Numbered from the stretch's first letter, positions 9,821-18,750 are shown. The stretch: 64,000 nt of DNA from Novosphingobium fuchskuhlense (GCF_001519075.1 NZ_KQ954246.1:682001-746000); one strand, 5' to 3'. Made by a program: numbers and translations. The notes: a model not told the origin generated them from the letters alone.

Positions 9821-11020
9821 ATGCTGCACGCCGACCTCTTGGAGCAGGCGCGAACCCTCGAGCCGCAGATCACCGCGCTGCGCCGCGCGATCCACGCCGA
9901 GCCGGAGCTGGGGCTGCATACGCCGCTGACGCGGGACAAGGTGCGCAGCGCGCTGGCACATCTGCCGCTGATCTGGCGCGAGGGGCCTTCGACGACGGGG
10001 CTGGTCGCGACCTTGAAGGGCGGGGCCGGTGAAGGCCGCCGCGTGCTGCTGCGCGGCGATATGGACGCGCTGGAAATGCCCGAGGAGACGGGCCTCGCGT
10101 TCGCCTCGCAGTTTGCGGGGCGGATGCACGCCTGCGGGCACGATGCGCATACCGCGATGCTGGCAGGCGCGGCGGAGCTGCTGTGCGCACGGCGCGAGAG
10201 CCTGGCGGGCGAAGTGCAGTTCATGTTCCAGCCGGGCGAGGAAGGCCACCACGGCGCGCGCTTCATGATCGACGACGGGTTGCTGGAACCACGCGCGGAC
10301 GCGGCTTTTGCGCTGCATATCATGCCCAACAGCCCGCACGGGATCGTGGCGGGCAAGGCGGGGCCGCTGCTCGCATCGGCGGACCGCTTCGAGATCACGG
10401 TCAAGGGCGATGGCGGGCACGCCTCGATGCCGCACGACACTTTGGATCCCATCCCGGTCGCTTGCGAGATTGTCAGCGCACTTCAGGCAATGGTGACGAG
10501 GCGGTTCTCGGTCGCCGATCCGGTGGTGGCGACGGTTTCCAAGATCGAGGCGGGGACGGCTTACAACGTGGTTCCCGATACGGCGCATATGCTGGGGACC
10601 ATCCGCACGCTTTCCCCGGCCTCGCGCGCGAAGCTGCACGAGGCACTTCCCAGGCTCGCGGAGCATATCGCGGCGGCGCATGGGCTCACCGCGGAGACTC
10701 GGATTGTGCCGGGGTTTCCGGTGACGATCTGCGATGCGCGCGCGGTCGATCTGGGCGCCAAGGTGGCCGAGGCGCTGACCGGTGAAGGCACGTTCCACCG
10801 CCTCTCGCACCCGATCATGGGCGCGGAGGACTTCTCCTATGTGCTGGAACAGACGCCGGGCGCGATGTTTTTCCTCGGCGTCGCGCCGCAGGGGGCGGAC
10901 TGGAAGAGCTGCTGTTCGATCCATTCGACGCGGATGATGCTCGATGAAAGCGTGATGCCGCTGGGCAGCGCGGTGCTGGCGGGATGTGCGGAGCGGTTTC
11001 TGGCGGAAGGGTTTGCCTGA
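9821..11020 (+). CDS. M20 family amidohydrolase (hippurate/N-acyl-amino-acid hydrolase type)
   Basis: This 399-residue cytosolic-type enzyme shows the M20D pattern: LRRAIHAEPELGLHTPLT at the N-terminus, GDMDALEMPEETG, MHACGHDAHTAML with the metal-binding Cys and His residues, FQPGEEGHHGARFM with paired Glu residues, and GAEDFSYVLEQTPGAMFFLG near the end. These residues bind two divalent metal ions. Family members remove acyl groups from amino acids (hippurate, N-acetyl amino acids, IAA conjugates); the exact substrate is unknown. The ATG follows ACAGGAG at good spacing. It is divergent from the thiolase gene and shares that 125-bp control region. Confidence 0.92.
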   Translation: MLHADLLEQARTLEPQITALRRAIHAEPELGLHTPLTRDKVRSALAHLPLIWREGPSTTGLVATLKGGAGEGRRVLLRGDMDALEMPEETGLAFASQFAGRMHACGHDAHTAMLAGAAELLCARRESLAGEVQFMFQPGEEGHHGARFMIDDGLLEPRADAAFALHIMPNSPHGIVAGKAGPLLASADRFEITVKGDGGHASMPHDTLDPIPVACEIVSALQAMVTRRFSVADPVVATVSKIEAGTAYNVVPDTAHMLGTIRTLSPASRAKLHEALPRLAEHIAAAHGLTAETRIVPGFPVTICDARAVDLGAKVAEALTGEGTFHRLSHPIMGAEDFSYVLEQTPGAMFFLGVAPQGADWKSCCSIHSTRMMLDESVMPLGSAVLAGCAERFLAEGFA

Positions 11021-11095
11021 CACCCTTTGTACGCGGTGCAACCGGAGCGTCTTGAAGGACTGGCATTGGCGGGGCTCATCTGACAGGAAAAGCCC

Positions 11096-11893
11096 ATGCA
11101 AGACCGGGTTCTGCCGCTGAGCGGCATTCACAATTTTCGCGACTATGGCGGCTACACTGCGCGCGGGGGCACGCTGCGCACAGGGCAGCTGTGGCGTTCG
11201 GGGCATCACTTCGGGGCGACGACGGACGATCTCGATGTGGTCCACCGCATCGGCATCGCGCGGGTGATCGACTTGCGCGGGGACAGCGAGCGCGCGCAGT
11301 TTCCCTGCCTGCGGCATGAAGAGTGGGCCGGGCAGGTGGTGTTTTATCCCGGCGAGACGGCGGGCGATCATGGCCAGTCCAGCGGGGGCAAGGCCGTGCA
11401 TGACGAAGCCGCGGCCGGTGTGCGGACCGCGGACGACGCGCGCGCCGCGATGGTCAAGCTCTACGACAAGCTGCCGTTTCGCACCGTGCTGGTGGGCACG
11501 TTCCGGCTCTATCTCCAGACGCTGGCCGAGGATCATGGGCCAAGCCTGCTGCACTGCTTTGCCGGCAAGGACCGCACCGGCGTGGGCGCGGCCATCGTCC
11601 ACCGCCTGCTGGGCGTGCATGCCGACGACGTGATGGCGGACTACCTCCTCACCAACACGGCGGGCAATTCCGAGGCGCGGATCGCTGCGGCAGCGACCAA
11701 TGTGCGCGCGAGCTTCGGTCCTTCGATGACGGACGAGGCGCTGCGCACGATCATGGGAGTCCAGCCGGAGTTTCTGGACAGCGCCTTTGCCGCGATGGAG
11801 CGCGAGCACGGGACGTTCGAGGCCTATGCCGAGGCGGTGCTGGGCGCGGATGCGGCGCTGGTGGCGCAGCTGGAGGAGCGGCTGGTGGTGTGA
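11096..11893 (+). CDS. Tyrosine-protein phosphatase, IphP/Tyr_phosphatase_2 type
   Basis: The N-terminus has the family's GIHNFRDYGGY motif, followed by RTGQLWRSGH and VIDLRGDSER. The catalytic P-loop HCFAGKDRTG lies at residues 153-162, with Cys154 as nucleophile and Arg160 binding phosphate. No signal peptide is present, so it acts in the cytosol. Relatives hydrolyse phosphotyrosine or phosphoinositides; the natural substrate is not known. It follows the amidohydrolase by 75 bases on the same strand and may be cotranscribed. Its stop lies 9 bases from the convergent DUF1963 gene. Confidence 0.9.
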   Translation: MQDRVLPLSGIHNFRDYGGYTARGGTLRTGQLWRSGHHFGATTDDLDVVHRIGIARVIDLRGDSERAQFPCLRHEEWAGQVVFYPGETAGDHGQSSGGKAVHDEAAAGVRTADDARAAMVKLYDKLPFRTVLVGTFRLYLQTLAEDHGPSLLHCFAGKDRTGVGAAIVHRLLGVHADDVMADYLLTNTAGNSEARIAAAATNVRASFGPSMTDEALRTIMGVQPEFLDSAFAAMEREHGTFEAYAEAVLGADAALVAQLEERLVV

Positions 11894-11902
11894 GCGTGGG
11901 CC

Positions 11903-13444
11903 TCAGGTCCGCGTCATCATCACCGCATCAAACCGCCGGTCGGCCAGATCGTCCGGCGTGATCCACCATTGCAGCGCGCCGCCGCCGAAGTGGTGGCCGA
12001 GGGCGGGGTTGTCGGGCAGTTCGAGCAGGAGGAGGTGCGTGGCGGCGAGGTCCGCTTCGCCGCTGGCGGGGGCGAGGAGGCGGGCCGGGGGCGGGGCGAT
12101 CACGCCTTCGGGGGTGCTGATCGCCAGCGCATGGCGCCAGGCGACACGGGCGGTGATCTCGTCGGGCAGCTTGGCGGCTTCTGCGGGCGAGGCGTGCAGC
12201 GTGGTTTCGATGGCGGCTTCGACGGCTTCGGGCATGACGCGTTCGGCAAGGGCGCGGTGGGTGGAGAGCCAGTCCCAGAACGCCTTGCGCACGGGCGGGC
12301 CGAGCGGGGCAAGCGCGGGGTTGTTCAGCGCATGGTCGAACCAGGCCTGCGCTTCCTCGCGCACGGTCTTGAGCTGGGCGGCGCGTTCGGCCTCGTCGAG
12401 GCCGGGGTAGGGATCGTGCAGCACGGTGCGCTGCGCGCGGTCCGCTTCGTGCACGAGCGCGGCGGCGGCGATCTGCACCGATAGCCAGTCCTGCGGATAG
12501 CCGTACCATGCGGGTTCGAAGCCTTGCCCGTCCGCGCCCTGGAAATCCTCGGGCCCCAGCGCGGGGGCGATCGGATCAGGGCCTTGCACCTCGAGCAGGG
12601 CGCGCGCGGTTTCGGCGCGGTGCGGCCAGCCGGGGGCCTCGCTCTCTGGCACGGCAATCGGGCGCGGTGCGAAGGGCCAGCGGGGCAGGACCTGCGTGCC
12701 GTTGGCCGGGGTGAGCGCCCAGGGCCAGACGAGCGCGGCTTCATCGCCATAGGCCATGGCGAGGCCCTCCGGCACATCCAGCGCGTGCCACGCGGTGCCG
12801 GCATAGCCGACTGCATGGAACACGCGGAACGCCTCGCCCGGGCCCCAATCGAGATCGAGGAACACCGCCAGCGCGCCTTCGGTCGGGAGCAGGCCGAGGC
12901 CGGCTTCGGGCGGCACGTCAGCGAGATCGAGCTGGAGCAGGAAATGCAGCGGTTTGCCGGTGGCGGGGTTGATCGGCCATTCGGCAGCGCCGGGCAGCAC
13001 CGGACTGCCGCCGAACCAGCTGCGAGCCGAAGACCCGCCCGCCGGTGCGCGGTGCGGGGGGAAGTGCTGGCGAAGGACGATGGCCTGCCGGGCTGCGGCG
13101 ACAATGGGAGCGGGCAGCGGCGGTGCCGGGAGCGGGGCCTCCGGTTCGGGCGCGTCCAGCGCTTCGGCTGCGTGATCGTCTGCAGCCGGCAGGGCGTTGG
13201 CGGCCTCTGCCTCGGCGAGCGATGCGGCGGAGATGAGGCGGCTGCGGCCGACCTTTTGCGGAGGGAGTTCCGGTTCCGGTGCGGCTTCGGCGGCATCGCC
13301 GGCAGCCTTGCGGCGCTTCGCTTGCCTGGCCTTGCGCGGCTTTGGTTCCCGCAGCGCGCGCTGGCGCAGCCAGTACCAGATCAGCGCGAGGAGCCCCAGC
13401 GCACTGATGATGAAAATGGCGAAGATGGCGATAAGAGCCTGCAC
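11903..13444 (-). CDS. Membrane-anchored DUF1963 (YwqG-like) protein
   Basis: An N-terminal hydrophobic segment (about residues 3-24, ending IWYWLRQR) is followed by a basic stretch and a Glu/Pro/Ala-rich linker to about residue 110. The remaining 400 residues contain the DUF1963/YwqG pattern, including WFGGSPVLPGAAEWP, LHFLLQLDLADVP, GALAVFLDLDWG and a C-terminal LLLLELPDN with HHFGGGALQWWI. Biochemical function is unknown for this family. The start codon is GTG, preceded by GAAAGGTGA. The domain probably faces the cytosol given the positive residues after the helix, though this is inference. It is longer than the single-domain family members (about 260 residues). Confidence 0.78.
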   Translation of the reverse strand: MQALIAIFAIFIISALGLLALIWYWLRQRALREPKPRKARQAKRRKAAGDAAEAAPEPELPPQKVGRSRLISAASLAEAEAANALPAADDHAAEALDAPEPEAPLPAPPLPAPIVAAARQAIVLRQHFPPHRAPAGGSSARSWFGGSPVLPGAAEWPINPATGKPLHFLLQLDLADVPPEAGLGLLPTEGALAVFLDLDWGPGEAFRVFHAVGYAGTAWHALDVPEGLAMAYGDEAALVWPWALTPANGTQVLPRWPFAPRPIAVPESEAPGWPHRAETARALLEVQGPDPIAPALGPEDFQGADGQGFEPAWYGYPQDWLSVQIAAAALVHEADRAQRTVLHDPYPGLDEAERAAQLKTVREEAQAWFDHALNNPALAPLGPPVRKAFWDWLSTHRALAERVMPEAVEAAIETTLHASPAEAAKLPDEITARVAWRHALAISTPEGVIAPPPARLLAPASGEADLAATHLLLLELPDNPALGHHFGGGALQWWITPDDLADRRFDAVMMTRT

Positions 13445-13561
13445 GCGTTCACCTTTCCGGTGTTACGCTGCCGTATTAGGCGCAAACCTGCAACAACTGG
13501 TTGATTTGGGGTGAAGCGGCGGCGGCGGCGCCTTGCTTTCGGGAGCGGCGCATTGGCGCAT

Positions 13562-13593
13562 AAAGAAAAGGGGCGGGAGATGGTCCCGCCCCT
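13562..13593 (-). terminator. Rho-independent terminator of icd
   Basis: Arms 13569-13578 and 13584-13593 (AGGGGCGGGA with its complement) form a perfect 10-bp stem. On the minus strand it is followed by TTTCTTT. It lies 22 bases after the icd stop. Confidence 0.85.
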
Positions 13594-13615
13594 CATTGAT
13601 CAAGCGTGGCTTGGC

Positions 13616-14839
13616 TCAGGCTTCGGCAGCCATTGCCGCGTCGAGGTTTTCAACGATGGCTTCGAAGAACTGCTCGGTCGTCATCCACGGCTGGTTGGGG
13701 CCGATGAGGATGGCGAGGTCCTTGGTCATCTTGCCGCTTTCCACGGTTTCGATGCAGACGCGCTCCAGCGTTTCGGCGAACTTCACGACTTCGGGCGTCT
13801 CGTCGAACTTGCCGCGATAGATGAGGCCACGCGTCCACGCGAAGATCGAGGCGATCGGGTTGGTCGAGGTCTGCTTGCCCTGCTGGTGCTGGCGGTAGTG
13901 ACGCGTGACAGTGCCGTGCGCGGCCTCGGCCTCGATCGTCTTGCCATCGGGCGACATGAGGACCGAGGTCATCAGGCCGAGCGAGCCGAAGCCCTGCGCG
14001 ACGGTATCGGACTGCACGTCGCCATCGTAGTTCTTGCAGGCCCAGACGAACTTGCCCGACCACTTGAGCGCCGAGGCGACCATGTCGTCGATCAGGCGGT
14101 GCTGGTATTCGATGCCGGCGGCCTTGAACTTCTCGGCGAAGCCTTCGGTGTCGAACACCTCCTGGAACAGATCCTTGAAGCGGCCGTCATAGGCCTTGAG
14201 GATGGTGTTCTTGGTGGAGAGGTAGACCGGCCAGCCGAGCGCGAGGCCATAGTTGAACGAGGCGCGGGCGAAATCGCGGATCGAATCGTCAAGGTTGTAC
14301 ATCGCCATGGCCACGCCCGCCGAGGGGAAGTCGAACACGTCGAGGTCGATCTTCTGGCCATCATCGCCGTCCCACACGAGGCGCAGCTTGCCCGGGCCCG
14401 GGATCAGGGTGTCGGTCGCCTTGTACTGATCGCCGAACGCGTGGCGGCCGACGACGATGGGGTCGGTCCAGCCCGGCACGAGGCGCGGCACGTTCTGGAT
14501 CACGATGGGTTCGCGGAACACCACGCCGCCAAGGATGTTGCGGATCGTGCCGTTGGGCGACTTCCACATCTTCTTGAGGTGGAATTCCTCGACGCGCTGC
14601 TCGTCAGGGGTGATCGTGGCGCACTTCACGCCGACGCCGTACTGCTTGATCGCATTGGCCGAATCGATGGTGATCTGGTCGTTCGTCTCGTCGCGCTTCT
14701 CGACCGAGAGATCGTAGTACTTGAGATCGATATCGAGGTAGGGAAGGATCAGACGTTCGCGGATCCACTGCCAGATGATCCGCGTCATTTCATCGCCGTC
14801 GAGCTCGACGACAGGATTCTTCACCTTGATCTTTGCCAT
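13616..14839 (-). CDS. icd: NADP-dependent isocitrate dehydrogenase
   Basis: This is a 407-residue homodimeric-type (eukaryote-like) NADP-IDH that oxidises isocitrate to 2-oxoglutarate in the TCA cycle. The sequence starts AKIKVKNPVVELDGDEMTR after Met, carries the isocitrate-binding region NGTIRNILGGVVFREPI, the metal-site WACKNYDGDVQSD and the NADP-binding AHGTVTRHY. The frame stays open upstream of the Met at 14839, but family alignment and the AC-rich leader favour this ATG. It is divergent from the enoyl-CoA hydratase gene and ends at a strong intrinsic terminator. Confidence 0.97.
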   Translation of the reverse strand: MAKIKVKNPVVELDGDEMTRIIWQWIRERLILPYLDIDLKYYDLSVEKRDETNDQITIDSANAIKQYGVGVKCATITPDEQRVEEFHLKKMWKSPNGTIRNILGGVVFREPIVIQNVPRLVPGWTDPIVVGRHAFGDQYKATDTLIPGPGKLRLVWDGDDGQKIDLDVFDFPSAGVAMAMYNLDDSIRDFARASFNYGLALGWPVYLSTKNTILKAYDGRFKDLFQEVFDTEGFAEKFKAAGIEYQHRLIDDMVASALKWSGKFVWACKNYDGDVQSDTVAQGFGSLGLMTSVLMSPDGKTIEAEAAHGTVTRHYRQHQQGKQTSTNPIASIFAWTRGLIYRGKFDETPEVVKFAETLERVCIETVESGKMTKDLAILIGPNQPWMTTEQFFEAIVENLDAAMAAEA

Positions 14840-14998
14840 GGTTCGCGTGCCTTCCCCGGGGAGGTGATTCAAAAAAATTTGCCGTTCCTTAGCAGGCGCT
14901 TGGCGGCGCGCAAGCGGGGCAATCTCACCAAAGGGCAAAGGCGCACGCGATTCGCGCGGTTTGAGTCTGGACAGGTGCGGGGCGCGGGCTCTAGACAT

Positions 14999-15014
14999 TT
15001 AACCAAGCGATTAA
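14999..15014. promoter_or_regulatory. Putative operator upstream of the enoyl-CoA hydratase gene
   Basis: TTAACCAAGCGATTAA shares 13 of 16 positions with the palindrome before the thiolase gene, including the whole AGCGATTAA right half. It lies 22 bases upstream of the GTG start, almost the same distance as at the thiolase gene. Confidence 0.5.
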
Positions 15015-15036
15015 GCGCCAGCATAGGAGAGATGCC

Positions 15037-15804
15037 GTGAGCGAAGCCCCTGAAGTCCTGACTGAAGTCGATGGCAATGTCCTGATCGTCACGATCAACC
15101 GGCCCGAAGCCAAGAATGCGATGACCAAGGCCGCGGCCGAAGGGATTGCGGCGGCGATGGACCGGCTGGACGCCGAGACCGACCTGCGCTGTGCGATCCT
15201 GACGGGCGCCGGCGGCACGTTCTGCTCCGGGATGGACCTCAAGGGCTTTCTGCGCGGCGAACGGCCGAGCGTGCCGGGCCGCGGCTTTGGCGGGCTTTCG
15301 CAGTGGACGCCGAAGAAGCCGATCATCGCGGCGATCGATGGCTATGCGCTGGCAGGCGGCATGGAACTGGCGCTCTCGTGCGATCTGATCGTGGCGAGCA
15401 AGGGTTCGAAGTTCGGCATCCCCGAAGCCAAGCGCGGCCTTGCGGCGGCGGCCGGCGGCCTGATCAAGCTGCCGCGCCAGATCCCGCCGCGCATCGCGAT
15501 GGAACTGGCGCTGACAGGCGACTTCATTGATGCGACGCGCGCCTATGCGCTGGGCTTCATCAACGAGCTGACCGAAGGCCCCGCGCTCGACGCCGCCAAG
15601 GCGCTGGCCGCGCGCGTCGCCGCCAATGGCCCGCTGGCGCTGATCGCCTCGAAGGCGATCGTGCGCGATTCGCACGAGTGGACCGAAGCCGAGATGTGGG
15701 ACAAGCAGGAAGCCTACATCGCGCCCGTGTTCACGAGCGCGGACGCGCGCGAGGGCGCGCTGGCGTTTGCCGAGAAGCGCAAGCCCAACTGGCAGGGCAA
15801 GTAA
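15037..15804 (+). CDS. Enoyl-CoA hydratase/isomerase (crotonase) family protein
   Basis: The 255-residue chain has the crotonase fold landmarks: INRPEAKNAM, the first oxyanion-hole loop GGTFCSGMDLKGF and the second, GYALAGGMELALSCDLIV. The first catalytic Glu of hydratases is not obvious in the EAKRGLAAAAGG region, so the reaction (hydratase, isomerase or hydrolase) stays open. The start is GTG with AGGAGA six bases upstream. The operator-like repeat at 14999-15014 ties it to the thiolase gene and therefore to fatty acid or acyl-CoA breakdown. Confidence 0.9.
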   Translation: MSEAPEVLTEVDGNVLIVTINRPEAKNAMTKAAAEGIAAAMDRLDAETDLRCAILTGAGGTFCSGMDLKGFLRGERPSVPGRGFGGLSQWTPKKPIIAAIDGYALAGGMELALSCDLIVASKGSKFGIPEAKRGLAAAAGGLIKLPRQIPPRIAMELALTGDFIDATRAYALGFINELTEGPALDAAKALAARVAANGPLALIASKAIVRDSHEWTEAEMWDKQEAYIAPVFTSADAREGALAFAEKRKPNWQGK

Positions 15805-15817
15805 ACCGCTGAACTGT

Positions 15818-15847
15818 CGCCAGATCGGTTGCGAAGCCGGTCTGGCG
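15818..15847 (+). terminator. Possible terminator hairpin after the enoyl-CoA hydratase gene
   Basis: Arms 15818-15828 and 15837-15847 pair over 11 bp with one mismatch (CGCCAGATCGG / CCGGTCTGGCG). No T-run follows, so termination would be weak or need Rho. Confidence 0.4.
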
Positions 15848-15891
15848 GGCAGGGCGCCGCCGGGTTAGCCTGAGGCCCGAAAGGACCGGGC

Positions 15892-16899
15892 ATGGGCACG
15901 CGCACTTTTCGGAATTGGCGGATATTGCAGGCGGCGGCGTGTCTCGCGCTGTGCGGCTCCGCGCCAGACGCTCCGATTGCGCCCCCAATGACGCCCCCGC
16001 CGGTATGGGGCCATGCGCCTCTGCTCACCACGGCGGGCCGTGCGTTGCCGGCAAGCCTCAGGGGCGTGACCGTCGATACGACCGACCGGCTGAGCGCGAT
16101 GATTGCCTCGGTCCGCGCGCTGCGCGCGGCGCCGACGGTGCGGCTGGTGCTCGATCCCGGGACGACGCCGGGCACGTATGCCCCGGCGCTGGGCCGCTTG
16201 CGCGGCGCTGCCTGGGTGATGGCGGAACTGGTTGATTCCGAAGCCATGGCCGATATCTCGGCAGCAGAGGCGGCGCAGCGGGCGCGCATGTTCGGCGCGG
16301 CGTTCCGGGATAGCGTCGACCTCTGGGAAATCGGCAACGAGGTGAACGGCGCGTGGGTCGGCAGGAGCCAGGCCGAGATCGACGCCAAAGTCGGCGCGAT
16401 GTTCGACGTGATCCATGGCGAACTGGGCAAGCCTACTGCGCTGACCTTGAATTACTGGGCGGGGCCGCAGTGCTATGGGCAGCCATGGGAAGCGACGCTG
16501 ACCTATGCGCGGGCCATGCCGGAGCGGGTGCGGCTCGGTGTCGATACTGTGCTGCTCAGCCTTTACGAGACAGCCTGCGATCCGGTGCAGCGGCCGACCG
16601 CGCGGCAACTCGTCGCGATGTTCCGGCAGTTGGCGGTGATTTTTCCGAACGCGAAGCTGGGCATCGGCGAGATCGGTGCGCAGGGCGTGGTGGACGGGCT
16701 GCCGAAGGAGCCGGACCTCGCCGAGAAGCAGCGCATCGCGCGGCGCTACTACGGCATGGACGCAGGCCTGCGCCGGGCGCTGGGCGCGCGCTGGGCCGGC
16801 GGCTATTTCTGGTGGTACTACATGCGCGATGCCGTGCCGATGGGGCGCAAGGATACGCTGTGGCCGACGCTGGACGAGTTGCTTGCGAGCATGGAATGA
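15892..16899 (+). CDS. Secreted glycoside-hydrolase-like (TIM-barrel) protein
   Basis: An N-terminal hydrophobic stretch (RILQAAACLALCG) looks like a signal sequence; the cysteines do not make a clean lipobox. The core resembles a clan GH-A beta/alpha barrel: VDLWEIGNEVNG places an Asn149-Glu150 pair where clan A enzymes have their acid/base, and AKLGIGEIGAQG places Glu260 where the nucleophile is expected. GGYFWWYYMRD near the end could line the sugar-binding site. I cannot assign a GH family, and the enzymatic role is inference. It is followed closely by a convergent acetyltransferase gene (16 bases). Confidence 0.72.
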   Translation: MGTRTFRNWRILQAAACLALCGSAPDAPIAPPMTPPPVWGHAPLLTTAGRALPASLRGVTVDTTDRLSAMIASVRALRAAPTVRLVLDPGTTPGTYAPALGRLRGAAWVMAELVDSEAMADISAAEAAQRARMFGAAFRDSVDLWEIGNEVNGAWVGRSQAEIDAKVGAMFDVIHGELGKPTALTLNYWAGPQCYGQPWEATLTYARAMPERVRLGVDTVLLSLYETACDPVQRPTARQLVAMFRQLAVIFPNAKLGIGEIGAQGVVDGLPKEPDLAEKQRIARRYYGMDAGLRRALGARWAGGYFWWYYMRDAVPMGRKDTLWPTLDELLASME

Positions 16900-16915
16900 G
16901 CGCGCGGGAGCGCTG

Positions 16916-17455
16916 CTAGGCGCCCAGCATGGCAAGGTCTGGCCAGAACACCCGCAGGATGAAGGTTTCCGGCGGCGTCGGCAATTCGGTTTCGAGGCAG
17001 CGTTCGACCTCGCGGCCGCCCAGCCGCGCGTAGAACTGCCGGGCGGCGATATTGCCCTCGAACACCCAGAGATGGAGGCCGGGGGCCGAGGCTTTGCCCA
17101 TCAACATGGCCTGCGCCCCGGCACGCAGCAACTGCCGACCGATCGACCGGCCGCGCAGGCCCGGGACGACATGGAGGTTGTCGACCAGCGAGCCCCAGCG
17201 CGCATCCTCATCACGGTAGAGGCAGATGAACCCGGCCAAGCCGCCGCCGGGGAGGTCTGCGACGAGCACGGATTGCCAGCGCGAGGGAGAGGCGAGGCGA
17301 TCCTGCCAGAGTTCGCGGCGATCCTCTTCGATCGGCCCGGCCAGATAGGCGGGATCGAGCACGTCTGCATAGACGTCCCGCCAGTTTGCGCAGTGGACAG
17401 CGGCAATCGCGGGGGCGTCGGCTGGGATGGCCAGTCTGATGGTGAGGGTTTCCAT
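16916..17455 (-). CDS. GNAT family N-acetyltransferase
   Basis: The 179-residue protein starts METLTIRLAIPADAPAIAAV and shows GNAT motif A at VVPGLRGRSIGRQLLRAGAQ, where RGRSIG binds the acetyl-CoA pyrophosphate, followed by LHLWVFEGNIAARQFYARLG (motif B). It transfers an acetyl group from acetyl-CoA to an unknown amine. There is no clear ribosome binding site before the ATG, only a C-rich stretch. It is preceded on the minus strand by rlmJ with a 68-base gap. Confidence 0.87.
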   Translation of the reverse strand: METLTIRLAIPADAPAIAAVHCANWRDVYADVLDPAYLAGPIEEDRRELWQDRLASPSRWQSVLVADLPGGGLAGFICLYRDEDARWGSLVDNLHVVPGLRGRSIGRQLLRAGAQAMLMGKASAPGLHLWVFEGNIAARQFYARLGGREVERCLETELPTPPETFILRVFWPDLAMLGA

Positions 17456-17523
17456 GGGCGGGGACAGTGGCCGGATCGCGCGCCACCTGCAACAGGGGTG
17501 GGGCCAGGATATGGTGGCTGGTT

Positions 17524-18354
17524 TCAGGCGCCCAGCCAGGCAGCCGTGATCGCGCCGCTGTGCCCCTCGGGTGCCAGCGCGGCACGCAGGGCTTCCAGAA
17601 GGGGCGGCAGGTCTTCAGTGAAGGCATAGGGCGGGTTGACGATGAACAGGCCCGCGCCGTTGTAGAGGCCCGGCTGATCCGCATCGTAGAGCCAATGCTC
17701 CACGCACAGCAGCTTCGGGATGCCGAGCTTGCGGAGCTGTTCCTTCCACCGGACATGCGCCGCGCGGTCCTTCAGCGGATACCAGATCACCGTCACGCCA
17801 TGCGCCCATTTGCGCATGGCTGCCGCGAGGGTGGCGGTGATGCGGGCGCGTTCGTCCAGCTGCTCGTAGGGCGGGTCGACCACCACCACGCCGCGCGGGG
17901 TGCGGGGCGGCAGCATCGCCAGCCAGAGTTCATAGGCATCGCGTTCATGCACCGCAGCGGGTGTGCCGCGCATCGCTCCGCGCAGGACGCGCGCGTCCTC
18001 GGGGTGCTTTTCGTTGAGGATCAGCGAATCCTGCGGGCGCAGCAGCTGCGCCAGCACATGCGGCGAGCCGGGGTAGAGGCGCGCGTCTGCTCCAGGGTTC
18101 ACCGCCTGTACGGCGGCGCGGTAGTCGTCCAGCAACGGGTTCGGATCGGGCAGGGCGCGCAGCACGCCTTGCGCGGCCTCGCCGGTGCGACCGGCTTCTT
18201 CGCCCTCAAGATCGTAGAGCCCGCAGCCGGCATGGGTGTCGATCAGGGTGAGCGCGCCCTGCTTGCGCTGCAAGGCCCGGACGAGGGCGATCAGCAGGCT
18301 GTGCTTCACGACATCGGCGCTGTTGCCGGCATGGAAGGAATGGCGATAATTCAT
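17524..18354 (-). CDS. rlmJ: 23S rRNA (adenine-2030-N6)-methyltransferase RlmJ
   Basis: This 276-residue protein begins NYRHSFHAGNSADVVKHSLL, the hallmark RlmJ N-terminus. TLIDTHAGCGLYDL is the S-adenosylmethionine-binding motif and VVVDPPYEQ the catalytic N6-adenine DPPY motif. RlmJ methylates A2030 of 23S rRNA in the peptidyl transferase region before assembly. Length matches the E. coli enzyme (280 residues). It reads away from the tRNA-Val gene region on the same strand, 248 bases downstream. Confidence 0.95.
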   Translation of the reverse strand: MNYRHSFHAGNSADVVKHSLLIALVRALQRKQGALTLIDTHAGCGLYDLEGEEAGRTGEAAQGVLRALPDPNPLLDDYRAAVQAVNPGADARLYPGSPHVLAQLLRPQDSLILNEKHPEDARVLRGAMRGTPAAVHERDAYELWLAMLPPRTPRGVVVVDPPYEQLDERARITATLAAAMRKWAHGVTVIWYPLKDRAAHVRWKEQLRKLGIPKLLCVEHWLYDADQPGLYNGAGLFIVNPPYAFTEDLPPLLEALRAALAPEGHSGAITAAWLGA

Positions 18355-18602
18355 GGCACTACAACACTATCCTGACGGTTTGCCTGCGGCTGCGCTGCCG
18401 GACGATAAAGCCACGAGCGAGGCGATGGCGGTAACCTGTCCGGCGCTCGTACAGATTCGGGCAGGCGCCTTCAAAGCCCTTCTGCGCGCGGCCCGGGGAG
18501 AGGGCGGGGCCGCATGGGCGAACAGTGCCGAAACGGCGCCGGGGAGCCGGATGGAAGGCAAGAAAAAGCCCCGCAGAAGCGAGGCTTTTCAAGGCTTCGT
18601 GA

Positions 18603-18677
18603 TGGTGGGCGTAGCAAGGATTGAACTTGCGACCCCTACGATGTCAACATAGTGCTCTACCACTGAGCTATACGCCC
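18603..18677 (-). tRNA. tRNA-Val (GAC anticodon)
   Basis: The minus strand gives a complete cloverleaf of 75 bases with an encoded CCA. The acceptor arms GGGCGTA and TACGCCC pair fully; the D arm contains AGCTCAGTGGTAGAGC; the anticodon stem CTATG/CGTAG encloses the loop TTGACAT, hence anticodon GAC for valine GUC codons; the T arm contains GTTCAATCC. Short open frames that overlap it are not genes. Confidence 0.97.
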
Positions 18678-18721
18678 GCACCATCAGGCCTCCGGAGCGG
18701 CTGGCGCCCGGGAGAGGCAGC

Positions 18722-18750
18722 CCATTAGCCTCGGGCGGCTGGGCTGGCAA
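18722..18750 (-). promoter_or_regulatory. Sigma-70-type promoter of tRNA-Val
   Basis: On the minus strand TTGCCA (18745-18750) and TAATGG (18722-18727) are separated by exactly 17 bases, with the tRNA 5' end about 45 bases beyond the -10 box. Confidence 0.5.

Noticed and set aside
9785..11809. A 674-residue minus-strand open frame across the M20 amidohydrolase and phosphatase genes
   Set aside because: Both plus-strand genes have intact catalytic motifs and ribosome binding sites; the antisense frame has none.
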